Of a stretch of DNA of 37,496 nt, positions 7,300 through 16,090 are shown piece by piece (the stretch's first letter is position 1; each line of letters starts with the position of its first letter). The position numbers and the translations under genes were made by a program. The DNA comes from WJMB01 sp964581465 (GTDB taxonomy: Bacteria; RBG-13-66-14), in NCBI GenBank assembly GCA_964581465.1, contig CAZOOP010000041.1, positions 1-37,496 of the forward strand. The letters run 5' to 3'. The notes beneath the pieces are model-generated. The model was not told where the DNA came from. It did no database searches and saw only the letters and a list, made by a program, of their open reading frames with translations.

Positions 7300-8307
7300 C
7301 TACTCCTCCGGCGGCGCCGGTCTCCAGCAGGCGTAGATGACGTCGGGGCCGTCGGGGGGCAGCAGGCGTCGGGCCTCGCATTGACCCGGGGCGACCAGGT
7401 AGGCGGACCAGCTTTCGTCAGCGTAGCCGCAGAAGAGCAGGGCGCCGTCGGCGGCGGGGCGGGGGAAGATGGCCAGGCCGGGAAAGTCGAGAAGCTTTTC
7501 CGTTTCCAGGGGCTCACCCTCGGCGAGCGACTTGCTGAAGAACTCGGCCAGGGGTTCGGTTGTGATCCGCAGATTGTAGAAGGGTTCGTCCCCCGAGGAT
7601 TCGGCCCTGGAGTTGAAGAGCAACCGTCCGTCGGCGGCGAGGTGTGGGGAGCCCTGTTCGCCCGGGGTCTCGAGCAGGGGGTGCAGGCCGCCGTTGGCCA
7701 GATTGTAGTACCAGAGGTCGTAGTCATCGCCCCGGCCGCCGGAGCCGTCGTCGTTGGTGGAGAATACCAAGCGTGCTCCGTCGGCGGTGAGCACGGGAAT
7801 CTCGCGGCTGGGAGCGCCGTCGGTGAGCTGAGTGACGGCGTCATCCTCGTAGACGTAAAGCTGCCAACTGTCGCTGTCCGGATCGAGGGCGTCGAAGAAG
7901 ACCCGTTCGCCGTCGGGTCCGGGGTGAACGGCGCTGGCGCCGGGTGCCGGGTAGGGGGTGAGATCGACGCGCAGCGATGGTTCGGCGTCGTCGGCCGGTC
8001 CGTCAGCTTCGAAGCTCAACGAGAAGAGGCCCGGCGTGCCCTCGGGGGTGACCGACCAGGCCCAGAGCTCGTCGCCTTCCGGAGTGAAGGCGGGCAGGTC
8101 CACGGGGTGGGCGAAGGGCAGCTCGACGGCGGCGCCCAATAGGTAGCCCTCCGGGTCGACGACGGGCCGGTAGTAGGCCTTGGTGCTCAGGCCGTCATCG
8201 ACGATGTAGACCAGACCGCGGGGCGGCATGGGTTTGCAACCGGCCAGGAAAACGAGCAGGACGGCGGTGATGATGATCAGGAAGCTGTGGGGGCGCCGCT
8301 CGTTCAT
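7300..8307 (-). CDS. Lipoprotein with PD40/TolB-like beta-propeller repeats
   Basis: A 335-residue secreted lipoprotein. The N-terminus is a lipoprotein signal (a hydrophobic run ending VFLAGC, acylated Cys near residue 23). The rest is Asp/Gly/Pro-rich with blades of the WD40-like PD40 type: FTPEGDELWAWSV, VHPGPDGERVFFDAL, LTADGARLVFSTNDDG and LAADGRLLFNSR each sit where TolB-like propellers have PDGxxLxFxS. It probably sits on a membrane facing outside the cytoplasm as a binding or scaffold protein; no enzyme motif is seen. The ATG at 8307 has TTGGAG eight bases upstream; a TTG twelve bases earlier is less likely. The ispF gene ends 300 bases upstream on the same strand. Confidence 0.75.
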   Translation of the reverse strand: MNERRPHSFLIIITAVLLVFLAGCKPMPPRGLVYIVDDGLSTKAYYRPVVDPEGYLLGAAVELPFAHPVDLPAFTPEGDELWAWSVTPEGTPGLFSLSFEADGPADDAEPSLRVDLTPYPAPGASAVHPGPDGERVFFDALDPDSDSWQLYVYEDDAVTQLTDGAPSREIPVLTADGARLVFSTNDDGSGGRGDDYDLWYYNLANGGLHPLLETPGEQGSPHLAADGRLLFNSRAESSGDEPFYNLRITTEPLAEFFSKSLAEGEPLETEKLLDFPGLAIFPRPAADGALLFCGYADESWSAYLVAPGQCEARRLLPPDGPDVIYACWRPAPPEE

Positions 8308-8610
8308 ACCAGACTCCAAGATTGGGTTCTGCTTGGTACACTATGGCGATCCGCTTTGAGTATGGCTCGCTTGACCGCCTGCTGAAGCAATCGGGTACTC
8401 GGCTTGAAACGGCGAAGCGCGGTTGCTGAGCGATGGGGCTTGGAAGGACGAGGAGCGTACCGCCGCCGCGGGTTCCGTCTCAAGTCGAGGACGGCGCCGG
8501 TGGGCGGGGCGGGCCGCGAGGCGCAGATAACCTTTCAACCGTCTGATGAAGCCGCCGCTTAGTGACTTTGTGTCGGATCGGGAGCACGGTTCTGCGAACC
8601 GGCGGTTCGA
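8308..8610. other. Intergenic, no gene seen
   Basis: This gap between ispF and the lipoprotein gene holds an open minus-strand frame of about 65 codons, but its composition and lack of a ribosome-binding site do not support it. I see no clear promoter or terminator. Confidence 0.45.
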
Positions 8611-9087
8611 TTACTCCAGCGGCTCCACGGTGGCCACGGCCCAGGCGGCCATGCCTTCCTCGCCACCGACGAAGCCCAGCTTCTCGGTTGTGGTGGCCTT
8701 GACGTTGACTGCGCCGAGCTCCAGTCCCAGGCGTTGGGCCAGTCCGGCGCGCATGGCCTCGATGTACGGCGCCAGGCGCGGGGCTTCGGCGGCGATGACG
8801 CCGTCGATGTTGTGCGGTCGGTAGCCCGCCTCGGACAGGAGTTCGCGGGTGCGCTCGAGCAGCTTCAGCGAGGAGATGCCGGCGTAGACCGGGTCGGTAT
8901 CGGGGAACTGGCGGCCGATGTCAGGCAGGGCGCAGGCGCCGAGGAGGGCGTCGATGACGGCGTGGGTCAGCACGTCGGCGTCGGAGTGGCCCTCGAGTCC
9001 CAGCACGGCGGGGATCTCCACGCCGCCCAGGATCAGCGGCCGACCGGCGCAGAGCCGGTGGACGTCGTAGCCGATACCGACGCGCAT
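8611..9087 (-). CDS. ispF: 2-C-methyl-D-erythritol 2,4-cyclodiphosphate synthase
   Basis: A 158-residue enzyme of the non-mevalonate isoprenoid pathway that cyclises CDP-methylerythritol 2-phosphate with release of CMP; a cytoplasmic trimer in known members. The metal ligands are seen in GYDVHR (Asp8, His10) and in HSDADVLTHA (His42). DIGRQFPDTD and the C-terminal KATTTEKLGFVG complete the family pattern, and length is standard. The ATG at 9087 has AAGGAGGAGG six bases upstream; a longer reading would add nine basic residues without support. The partner ispD, often fused or adjacent, is not in this window. A strong promoter lies 60 bases upstream. Confidence 0.96.
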   Translation of the reverse strand: MRVGIGYDVHRLCAGRPLILGGVEIPAVLGLEGHSDADVLTHAVIDALLGACALPDIGRQFPDTDPVYAGISSLKLLERTRELLSEAGYRPHNIDGVIAAEAPRLAPYIEAMRAGLAQRLGLELGAVNVKATTTEKLGFVGGEEGMAAWAVATVEPLE

Positions 9088-9147
9088 GAAAAACCTCCTC
9101 CTTCGAATCGCCAAGGGTGATTACCCTAAGTGTGTGAGTGAAGCTGG

Positions 9148-9177
9148 ATTGTACGGCGGACAGCGCGGTTGTGTCAA
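9148..9177 (-). promoter_or_regulatory. Sigma-70 promoter of ispF
   Basis: On the minus strand TTGACA (9177-9172) and TACAAT (9153-9148) are separated by 18 bases. The predicted start near 9141 leaves a leader of about 54 bases before the ispF ATG. Confidence 0.7.
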
Positions 9178-9207
9178 CCGGGGAGGCCTGAGAAATCCCG
9201 GGCGATG

Positions 9208-9216
9208 TGGTATACT
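9208..9216 (+). promoter_or_regulatory. Possible extended -10 promoter, divergent from ispF
   Basis: TGG followed by TATACT forms an extended -10 box; no good -35 is seen. Transcription would run towards the deacetylase gene at 9530 with a leader of about 300 bases. I see nothing else definite in 9217-9529. Confidence 0.35.
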
Positions 9217-9529
9217 TTTTGCGTCCCGATCGACCGTCTCCGAACCTCGGGCCGGCGGCAATCCGCTTACAATCTCTGCAATCACGGCACTGGCCGTAGC
9301 CGGAGGCGTTTATGGTCGGCCGACGAGTCAGTCTGTTAAAATGCAAAAAGCCGGTATTTGATGGTGAAGGTGTAGTCAACGGGCACTCAACGCCGCCCGC
9401 CCCTGGCTCCGATAGCATTCATCCTCCCATTGAACCCCTAAGCGACCAAGGAGCGGCGCCGCTGCGTCGACGCCGGGCCTTGCCGATGAAATCCCCCACC
9501 GAACCGCTTCCTAAGAAGGAAGATATCAG

Positions 9530-10660
9530 ATGAACCGCGTCGCCCTCACCGCCCACCTCGTCGTTCTTTTGCTGGCCCTGGCCGCCGGCGGCGCGCCGGG
9601 TCGCGACGAGGCCGTCCTGGAGTTCATCGAAGCCGACGCCGAACTCGCCCGCTCCGACGGCGAACTGCGCTTCGACCTCTCCAGCCTTCTCGATTACCGC
9701 CTTCCCGGGCGCTACACAATCGACGAGAGCCTGCGCAACGACGTATCGACGGCGGCCTCGGTGCGCCAGTGGGAGGAGTTGCGGCGCAGCGTCGCCGCCG
9801 GTCGCGATCCGCTGAAGTGGGAGTCGCCGGAACTGGAGACCGTCGCCGACTACCACCCCTACGCGATGATGGGCGTGCCGCGCCTGCTCTACGGCGTGGC
9901 CCACCCCGACGAGTGGATCGATCCGGCCCTGGTCGACGGTCCCCGGCCCCGGGTCTCGATCCTGATGTACCATGACATCCGGCCGACCAGCAGCTACTCG
10001 ACGGTGATCACCCCGGGGCAATTCGAGCGCCAGGTGCGCTATCTCAGCGAGCACGGCTACACCTTCATCACCATCAGCGAGCTCCTCGACGCCATCTACT
10101 CCGGCGGGCGCGGCCTGCCGGAGCGCTGCGTGGCGCTGACCTTCGACGACGGCTGGTCCGGGGTCTATCGCTACGCCTACCCGATCCTGCGGCGCTACGG
10201 CGGGGCGGCGACAATCTACGTCTACACCAATTACGTGGACGCGGGCGGACGCTCGATAAGCTGGGCCCAGTACAAGGAGATGCTGGCGGCGGGTTTCGAG
10301 ATCGGCAGCCACACCGTCTCGCACTGCGACCTGACCGAGCGCGAGTCCTGGGACGGCTCGGGACCCAAGCCGCCCTCGGGACGCGGCGGCTACACCGACC
10401 GGTTGATGCACGAGCTGGTCGACTCCAAACTGATCCTGGAGGAGAAGCTCAACATCGAGGTGCGCAGCCTGGCCCTGCCCTACGGCGCCTACGATTCCTA
10501 CGTGCTCAAGAGCGCCCTGCTGGCCGGCTACGAGGGCGTGCTGACGATCATCCCGGCCAACACCTACGTCGACGCCGACACCAACGAGCTCGAGCTGCGA
10601 CGCTGGAACGTGACCCCTTCGACCTCGCTGGGCACCTTCGCCGCCCGGCTGGAGCGCTGA
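9530..10660 (+). CDS. Secreted polysaccharide deacetylase
   Basis: A 376-residue protein with a signal peptide (hydrophobic 5-20) and a NodB-homology domain at about 140-350. Motif 1 TFDDGW gives the catalytic base Asp206 and metal ligand Asp207; motif 2 GSHTVSH supplies His261 and His265; a later motif is LALPYGAYD, with Leu where the classical motif has Arg. MYHDI (about 147) is typical of this subgroup. Family members remove acetyl groups from chitin, peptidoglycan or exopolysaccharide. The first 140 residues match no domain I know. Ribosome-binding site GAAGGAAG is a few bases upstream. Its TGA overlaps the ATG of rsmB by one base (TGATG), implying translational coupling. Confidence 0.87.
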   Translation: MNRVALTAHLVVLLLALAAGGAPGRDEAVLEFIEADAELARSDGELRFDLSSLLDYRLPGRYTIDESLRNDVSTAASVRQWEELRRSVAAGRDPLKWESPELETVADYHPYAMMGVPRLLYGVAHPDEWIDPALVDGPRPRVSILMYHDIRPTSSYSTVITPGQFERQVRYLSEHGYTFITISELLDAIYSGGRGLPERCVALTFDDGWSGVYRYAYPILRRYGGAATIYVYTNYVDAGGRSISWAQYKEMLAAGFEIGSHTVSHCDLTERESWDGSGPKPPSGRGGYTDRLMHELVDSKLILEEKLNIEVRSLALPYGAYDSYVLKSALLAGYEGVLTIIPANTYVDADTNELELRRWNVTPSTSLGTFAARLER

Positions 10661-11976
10661 TGACCGACGCCCGCAGCCTGGCCTGGGAGGCGCTGCTAGA
10701 GGTCGCCGACGGAGAGCGGGCCGAGGAAGCCCTGCGACGCCGGCTTTCCGATAGCGGGCTGGCCGCCGTCGATCGACACCTGGCCTACGAACTCGTCTTG
10801 GGCTCCATCCGCTGGCGCGGCTTGCTCGACTACTCCCTGGACACCCTGACCACGAGCCCCTTGCACGCCATGCAGCCCGCCCTGCGCGAGCTGCTGCGGC
10901 TGGGGGCCTACCAGTTGGTCAAGCTGGACCGCGTGCCCGCCTACGCCGCCGTCAACTCCGCCGTCGAAGCCGCGCGGAACAAGCGAAGTACCCGCCGGGC
11001 CGCCGGTCTGGTCAACGCCGTGCTACGCCGCCTGGACCGTGAGCGACCGCGGCCGCCGTCGTACGATGACGATCCGGCTCGCCACCTGAGCGTCGTCCAC
11101 AGCCACCCTCGCTGGCTGGTCGAACGCTGGCTGGAGCGCTACGGTCCGGAGCGGACCCGGGCTCTGCTCGAGAACGACAACGCCCCTCGGCCGACCTGGG
11201 TCTTCGGCCGCCCGCCGCCTGAAGCCGTCGACGTCGGCGACTTCGAACCGCTGGAAGGCTTCCCCGACGCCTGGCGCTACCGTGGTGAGGCGGACCTGAC
11301 GACCCGGCCGGAGTACACCGCCGGTCTGATCTTCGCCGCCGATCCGGCGACGACGGCGGCGCCGCGCCTGCTGAGCCCTCGACCCGGCGAGCTGGTCCTC
11401 GACGCCGCCGCGGCCCCCGGCGGCAAGACCGCCCACCTGCGCCGCCTGGGCGGCGACGGCCTCCGCCTGGTTGCCCTGGAGCTTTCCCGGGCCCGCCGCG
11501 AGGCCCTGGCCGCCGCCGTGAAGCGCCTTGGCCTGCGCGCCGCCGTCGTCGGCGGCGACCTGAACGCCCCGCCCTTCGTCCCGAGGAGCTTCGGCGCCCT
11601 GCTCCTCGACGCTCCCTGCTCCAACACCGGAGTGCTGGCCCGCCGCGTCGAGGTCCGCTGGCGGCTCAAGCCCGCCGACCTCGAGCGGTTGTCCAACCTG
11701 CAGGTGCGCCTGTTGCGTTCCGCCGCCGGTCTGGTGCGCCGGGGCGGACGCCTGGTCTACTCGACCTGCTCCCTGGAGCCCGAGGAGAACCTAGGCGTGG
11801 TGCGCCGCTTCCTCAAGAAACGCAAGGACTACCATCTTCTCGAACTGTGTGCCGCGGACCTGGCGCGGGCCGGGCTGCCCCCGGAACACTTCACCCTCAA
11901 GGCGGGCTGCGCGGCGAGCCTGCCCGGCGAAAGCGGCCTGGACGGCGCCTTCGTCGCCGTTCTCGCGGCGGACTGA
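10660..11976 (+). CDS. rsmB: 16S rRNA cytosine(967)-C5 methyltransferase
   Basis: A 438-residue RsmB/Sun enzyme that uses S-adenosylmethionine to methylate C967 of 16S rRNA. The N-terminal 130 residues are NusB-like (RHLAYELVLGSIRWRGLLDY; VPAYAAVNSAVEAAR). The methyltransferase core has DAAAAPGGKTAHL (about 247, cofactor loop), DAPCSNTGVLARR (about 317) and YSTCSLEPEENLGVV (about 367); the two Cys residues are the pair used by m5C RNA methyltransferases. Length and order are normal for the family. Expression is coupled to the deacetylase upstream by a one-base overlap, although their roles appear unrelated. A separate promoter follows for the PASTA gene. Confidence 0.94.
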   Translation: MTDARSLAWEALLEVADGERAEEALRRRLSDSGLAAVDRHLAYELVLGSIRWRGLLDYSLDTLTTSPLHAMQPALRELLRLGAYQLVKLDRVPAYAAVNSAVEAARNKRSTRRAAGLVNAVLRRLDRERPRPPSYDDDPARHLSVVHSHPRWLVERWLERYGPERTRALLENDNAPRPTWVFGRPPPEAVDVGDFEPLEGFPDAWRYRGEADLTTRPEYTAGLIFAADPATTAAPRLLSPRPGELVLDAAAAPGGKTAHLRRLGGDGLRLVALELSRARREALAAAVKRLGLRAAVVGGDLNAPPFVPRSFGALLLDAPCSNTGVLARRVEVRWRLKPADLERLSNLQVRLLRSAAGLVRRGGRLVYSTCSLEPEENLGVVRRFLKKRKDYHLLELCAADLARAGLPPEHFTLKAGCAASLPGESGLDGAFVAVLAAD

Positions 11977-12000
11977 CCACTCCCGCGACAACGGCGGTCC

Positions 12001-12029
12001 TTGACACCGGCGGTCCCATCGGTCAAAAT
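12001..12029 (+). promoter_or_regulatory. Sigma-70 promoter of the PASTA-rpe operon
   Basis: TTGACA (12001-12006), a 17-base spacer and CAAAAT (12024-12029) lie 25 bases after the rsmB stop and about 50 bases before the PASTA gene ATG. Confidence 0.6.
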
Positions 12030-12078
12030 CGTCGCCTGTGTCTTAGGCAGACCCAACCCGCAACGTTCAGGATGCTCC

Positions 12079-12927
12079 ATGGCGAACGATAAACCGACGG
12101 CGCAGGACCGGCCGACCAAGCTGGCCCGTCTCAAGGCCGTACTACTCTACATCGTGCTGGCCGGCGCGGCCCTCGGACTGGGCCTGCTGGTGGCCAACTA
12201 TATCGTCATGCCGCTGATGGTCGGCGGCGGCGGTGATGTCGAGGTCCCGGACATGGCCAACATGAGCTTCGAGGCCGCCACCGCGCTGCTCGAGGAACTC
12301 GGCCTGGGCTACAAGAAGGAAGCCGAGGAGTACTCGGCCAACGTCCCCGACGGCTACGTCGTCGCTCAGCGCCCCGAGGCCGGGATGATGGCCCAGGAGG
12401 GCCGCGTGATCGGCCTGACAGTCTCGGCCGGCTCCGAGGTCGTCCGCGTTCCCAACCTGACCGGGATGGCCCGGGCCCAGGCCGAGGACGCCCTGACCCG
12501 TCTGGGACTCGAGCTGGGCAAGGTCCGCGAAAACTACAACCCCGAGATTCCGGAGAGCTCGGTCATCGGCCAGAACCCGGAGCCGGGCACCGAGGTGCCC
12601 CGGGGCACCAAGATCAACCTGCTGGTCTCACTGGGCTCCGAAGAGGCCCAGGTCTCGGTGCCCAACCTGGTCAACACCGACTACCAGACCGCCTACAACC
12701 GCCTGACAACCTGGGGCCTCGAGGTGGGCAACGTCAACTCCGGCTACTCGACCACCGTCCGGCCCGGCTACATCTACAAGCAGGTTCCCGAGGTCGGTAC
12801 CATGGTCCAGAAGGGCGAGAAGATCGACCTTTATGTCAGCCTGGGTCCACCGGCCGGAGGCTCGATCGACCCGGAGGGCGACACGCCCCCCGACGACGGC
12901 GAAACCCCGCCTCCCGACCAGTTTTAG
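12079..12927 (+). CDS. Membrane-anchored protein with three PASTA domains, no kinase
   Basis: A 282-residue protein with a short basic N-terminus (1-19), one membrane span (about 20-44) and three PASTA repeats (about 54-117, 122-186, 192-256), then an acidic Pro-rich tail. Each repeat carries the usual start (VPDM, VPNLTG, VPNLVN) and end (VVAQRPEAG, VIGQNPEPG, IYKQVPEVG). PASTA domains of Ser/Thr kinases and class B penicillin-binding proteins bind or sense peptidoglycan fragments; here neither catalytic domain is present, so it is probably an envelope sensor or scaffold. The ATG at 12079 fits the promoter at 12001; an earlier in-frame start would overlap that promoter. rpe begins two bases after its stop. 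Confidence 0.88.
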   Translation: MANDKPTAQDRPTKLARLKAVLLYIVLAGAALGLGLLVANYIVMPLMVGGGGDVEVPDMANMSFEAATALLEELGLGYKKEAEEYSANVPDGYVVAQRPEAGMMAQEGRVIGLTVSAGSEVVRVPNLTGMARAQAEDALTRLGLELGKVRENYNPEIPESSVIGQNPEPGTEVPRGTKINLLVSLGSEEAQVSVPNLVNTDYQTAYNRLTTWGLEVGNVNSGYSTTVRPGYIYKQVPEVGTMVQKGEKIDLYVSLGPPAGGSIDPEGDTPPDDGETPPPDQF

Positions 12928-12929
12928 CC

Positions 12930-13568
12930 ATGCCTCTGACCATCGCCCCCAGCATCCTCTCCGCCCATCCGGGTCGCCTGAGCCAAACGGCGGCCCGGTT
13001 GGCTGAACTCGGCCTCGACCACCTGCACCTCGATGTGATGGACGGCTGCTTCGTCCCCGAGATAACCTTCGGCGCCTCCCTGGTGCGGGCGCTGCGCGAC
13101 GAGAGCGACGCCGTCTTCGACGCCCACCTGATGGTCGCCGATCCGGCCCGCCACCTCGAGACCTTCGCCGAGTCCGGCGCCGACTGGATCACTCTCCACT
13201 ATGAGGCCACTCCCCACATCCACCGTCTGCTGACCCGCATCCGACAACTGGGCAAGAAGGCCGGCGTCTCCATCAACCCGGGCACCCCCGTCGAGATGCT
13301 CGCCCCCCTGCTGGACATCGCCGAGCTCTTTCTGGTGATGAGCGTCAACCCGGGATGGGGCGGGCAGGCGATGATCCCCGTCTGTCTGGACAAGGTCCGC
13401 TGGCTCAAGGAGCGCACCGACGCGCCGGTGATGATCGACGGCGGTGTCAACGCCCGGACCATCGCCGATGTGGCCGCCGCCGGAACCGACCTGGCCGTGG
13501 TCGGCAGCGCCCTGTTCCGGGGCGATCCCGCCGCCAACCTCGCCGAGCTGCGCACCGCCCTGGCCTGA
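12930..13568 (+). CDS. rpe: Ribulose-phosphate 3-epimerase
   Basis: A 212-residue TIM-barrel enzyme that interconverts ribulose 5-phosphate and xylulose 5-phosphate in the pentose phosphate pathway. It starts IAPSILSAH, carries HLHLDVMDGCFVP with metal ligands His33 and Asp35, His66 in FDAHLMV, and MIDGGVNARTI with the second catalytic Asp. The phosphate-binding end reads VVGSALFRGD. MSVNPGWGGQAMIP replaces the more usual MTVNPGFGGQxFI, a mild variation. It lies two bases after the PASTA gene with no separate ribosome-binding site, so coupling to that gene is likely. Confidence 0.96.
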   Translation: MPLTIAPSILSAHPGRLSQTAARLAELGLDHLHLDVMDGCFVPEITFGASLVRALRDESDAVFDAHLMVADPARHLETFAESGADWITLHYEATPHIHRLLTRIRQLGKKAGVSINPGTPVEMLAPLLDIAELFLVMSVNPGWGGQAMIPVCLDKVRWLKERTDAPVMIDGGVNARTIADVAAAGTDLAVVGSALFRGDPAANLAELRTALA

Positions 13569-13641
13569 GCCCCCGGTCGGCCCCTACCCCTCCCAGCGAA
13601 TTAGACCGCTCGACCACGGCAAGCACCGTCCCGCCGGCGCC

Positions 13642-13755
13642 GGCTTTGGCACGTTTCTTGCAAAAGCGTTCGACGGGCCGGAGCCGACGGACGCCGATAA
13701 CCGTCGCCCGGGCGACACCGCCGAGCGACGGGATAGCAAGAAACGTGCCAAAGCC
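13642..13755. repeat. Inverted repeat, hairpin family copy II
   Basis: Arms GGCTTTGGCACGTTTCTTGC (13642-13661) and the exact complement (13736-13755) surround a 74-base GC-rich centre. Compared with copy I, arm position 4 is T instead of G and the opposite arm changes to match. Only a weak six-base outer pairing (CCGCTC near 13606 with GAGCGG near 13786) is seen. It lies between rpe and ffh. Confidence 0.9.
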
Positions 13756-13895
13756 TCGTTCAAGGCGAAACCAACGCCCTCGCCTGGAGCGGCCTTCGAT
13801 TCCATCCGGTGATTAGCAATACGACCGGCGCCGGCGGGGCCGACCGGGAACGCCCGCATTCCGCCGCCTCCCCGGCAAACCCGACTCCACCAAAT

Positions 13896-15263
13896 ATGTT
13901 TGAACGACTGACCGAACGCCTCGGCGTGCTCTTCAAGCGTCTGACCGGCCGCGGCAAACTCAGCGAGGACAACGTCAAGGATGCCCTGCGCGAGGTGCGG
14001 GTGGCCCTGTTGGAGGCTGACGTCAACCTGCGCGTGGTCAAGCGGTTCCTGAAGTCGGTCAAGGAGAAGGCCCTGGGGGGCGAGGTGCTGAACTCGCTGA
14101 CACCGGGGCAGCAGTTCATCGGTGTGGTCAAGGAAGAGCTCACGGCGCTGCTCGAGGGCGCCGGCGACAAACTCAACCTGCCCAAGCCGGCCACGGTGCT
14201 GCTGGTGGGGTTGCAGGGCTCGGGCAAGACGACCACGGCGGCCAAACTGGCGCGTTGGTACGAGAAGAATCAGCAACGAGACAGCCTCCTGGTGGCCTGC
14301 GACACCCGCCGTCCGGCGGCCCGGGAGCAGTTGGTCAGGCTGGCGGACTTGATCAAAGTCGATGTCCACCCACGGAAGCCCTTCACCAAGGACGCCCCGG
14401 GGACGGCCCGCGAGGGCGCCAAGCTGGCCGCCGCCGCCGGTCGCGAGTTGACGATAATCGACACTGCCGGTCGCCTGCAGATCGATGAAGAGCTGATGGT
14501 CGAGCTGGAGGAAATCCGGGCCGGCATCAAGCCCCAGGCGGTCTGGCTGGTCGTCGACGCGATGACGGGCCAGGAGGCCCTCGAGGTGGTTGCCGAGTTC
14601 CACCGCCGCTTAGGGCTCGACGGCGTGATCGTCAGCAAGCTCGACGGCGACGCCCGGGGCGGCTGCATCCTCTCTATCGCTGGCGGGCTGGGGGTACCGG
14701 TGCGTTTCGTCGGCACCGGCGAGCGACCCGACGACTTGGAACCCTTTCGCGCCGAGGGCCTGGCAAGTCGCATTCTGGGGATGGGAGATGTCGTCGGCCT
14801 GGTCGAGCGGGCCCGGGAGGCTTACGATGAGCAGCAGGCGGCCAGGCTGGGCGAGAAGATGCTCAAGGGCGGTTTCGACCTGGAGGATTTCCGCGAGCAG
14901 CTTATCGCCATCCGCAAGATGGGCGACGTCAATGAGATCATGGCGATGGTCCCCGGAATGCGCAACCTGACCGCAGGCGCCGACAGTGAGCAGACCGAGG
15001 TCGAGCTGCGACGCTCCCTGGCCGTCATCGAATCGATGACCCCGCGGGAGCGTCGGCATCCCAACATCATCAAGGGCTCACGACGGAGGCGCATCGCCGC
15101 GGGCGCCGGGGTCGCCGTGGCCCGGGTCAACCGCCTGCTGGGCCAGTACCGGCAGATGGCCAAGGCGCTGGGCGGTATGAGCGGCAAGAAGGGCCGCCGT
15201 CGCCTGAGGCAACTGGGCATCGACCCGCGCGGCTTCGATCCGTCCGATCTGGCCGGGTTGTAA
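13896..15263 (+). CDS. ffh: Signal recognition particle protein Ffh (SRP54)
   Basis: A 455-residue GTPase that binds signal sequences of nascent membrane and secreted proteins with 4.5S RNA. The N domain (1-85) opens MFERLTERLGVLFKRLTG. The G domain has GLQGSGKTTTAAKLA, DTRRPAAREQL, DTAGRLQID, SKLDGDARGG and a closing GTGERPDDLEPF. The M domain (about 300-455) includes DFREQLIAIRKMG, MMPG-like MAMVPGM and the arginine-rich RNA-binding stretch before GQYRQMAKALGGM. The ATG at 13896 matches the family start; upstream in-frame codons are non-conserved, and no clear ribosome-binding site is seen. It appears to be a single-gene unit followed by a strong hairpin. Confidence 0.97.
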   Translation: MFERLTERLGVLFKRLTGRGKLSEDNVKDALREVRVALLEADVNLRVVKRFLKSVKEKALGGEVLNSLTPGQQFIGVVKEELTALLEGAGDKLNLPKPATVLLVGLQGSGKTTTAAKLARWYEKNQQRDSLLVACDTRRPAAREQLVRLADLIKVDVHPRKPFTKDAPGTAREGAKLAAAAGRELTIIDTAGRLQIDEELMVELEEIRAGIKPQAVWLVVDAMTGQEALEVVAEFHRRLGLDGVIVSKLDGDARGGCILSIAGGLGVPVRFVGTGERPDDLEPFRAEGLASRILGMGDVVGLVERAREAYDEQQAARLGEKMLKGGFDLEDFREQLIAIRKMGDVNEIMAMVPGMRNLTAGADSEQTEVELRRSLAVIESMTPRERRHPNIIKGSRRRRIAAGAGVAVARVNRLLGQYRQMAKALGGMSGKKGRRRLRQLGIDPRGFDPSDLAGL

Positions 15264-15290
15264 TCGACGGGCGAATAACCGGAAGTGATC

Positions 15291-15326
15291 GAGTAACGGC
15301 CGGGTCCGCAGACCCGGCCGTTACTC
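15291..15326 (+). terminator. Strong hairpin after ffh, without U-tract
   Basis: A perfect 16-bp stem (GAGTAACGGCCGGGTC, loop CGCA, then its complement) starts 28 bases after the ffh stop. No T-run follows, so it could be an atypical terminator or a 3'-end protecting hairpin. Confidence 0.65.
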
Positions 15327-15464
15327 GGTGGAGGTCGGCTAGTCGGGCTTGATTAGGTCAGGCTTGCGCCGGACGGTAGGAATGGGCGTCGAGTCGGTTT
15401 TGTGCGGCGAAAGCGGTATTCACCAAGCTGCGGCAACGAGGGTGCGAAGCAGTTCGTTGGTTTT

Positions 15465-15750
15465 GGGATCATCACCAGAAACTGAATCAAGAGTTCGCGA
15501 TTTGTAAAAAGACGCCCTGAGACGTGGTCCTGGTAACCCACCGCAACAAAGGAGCAACCAGCGAAGTCGGATAACGGGCGAAGCTACACAAGTGAGAAAT
15601 TAAGCATTATCTGCAGGTTATCTACTCACTGCCTGGTGGAAACCTGAATGGAGCCAACAGCCTCGGGCTTCCGAAGGAACTCAAAGCAAGTCCGGGTTTC
15701 GAACCACCAAGCAGAGGGATTGCCATAGCGGCGAGTGTGAACGATAAAGC
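15465..15750 (+). repeat. Dispersed repeat R1, copy B
   Basis: This matches 4589-4889, nearly gap-free for about 240 bases. Frames open in copy A contain stop codons here, so if R1 ever encoded protein this copy is dead. The best-preserved box is GCCTGGTGGAAACCTGAATG (15631-15650), which can form a small GGU-GGAA-ACC tetraloop hairpin. It is followed at once by R2. The 138 bases between the ffh hairpin and R1 hold nothing I recognise. Confidence 0.75.
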
Positions 15751-15752
15751 TA

Positions 15753-16078
15753 AAGGCATCATGGAACGTGTTCGGACCAAATCAGGCTGATTGAGAACGA
15801 CCTGGCGGGCCGTTGTTGACTTCCTGAAATACGCCTTCCAGCAGCGTGCGTTCATTTGGTATGCACTTACTACATGATATTAGGACACTTAGGCTTCTGT
15901 ATCAATCTGCTTCCAGAGTAGATACAGGTCCGCTGGTATCTAGGTTCGCCAAGGATCAGGCCCGAGTTATTTGCCACTTTTTGACTGCCCGTTTTGTGGC
16001 AGGCACCATAAGAGTATCGCCTCTATTATCAACATTATACAATCACGATCAGGTCCAGATAGGGTATACGATGCCAAG
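15753..16078 (+). repeat. Dispersed repeat R2, copy B
   Basis: This matches 29227-29560, and its first 45 bases match the copy at the left edge. Strongest conservation is at both ends: GGAACGTGTTCGGACCAAAT at the left, and TTCGCCAAGGATCAGGCCCG through AGATAGGGTATACGAT at the right. It is AT-richer than flanking genes and has no plausible frame. The palindrome has one change from the other copies (GAACGTGTTC). Confidence 0.8.
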
Positions 16079-16090
16079 CTAAAAAGGACG

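Noticed and set aside
15465..15750. R1 pair as template and variable repeats of a diversity-generating retroelement
   Set aside because: Differences between the copies are not concentrated at adenines, and there is no reverse transcriptase or target gene.
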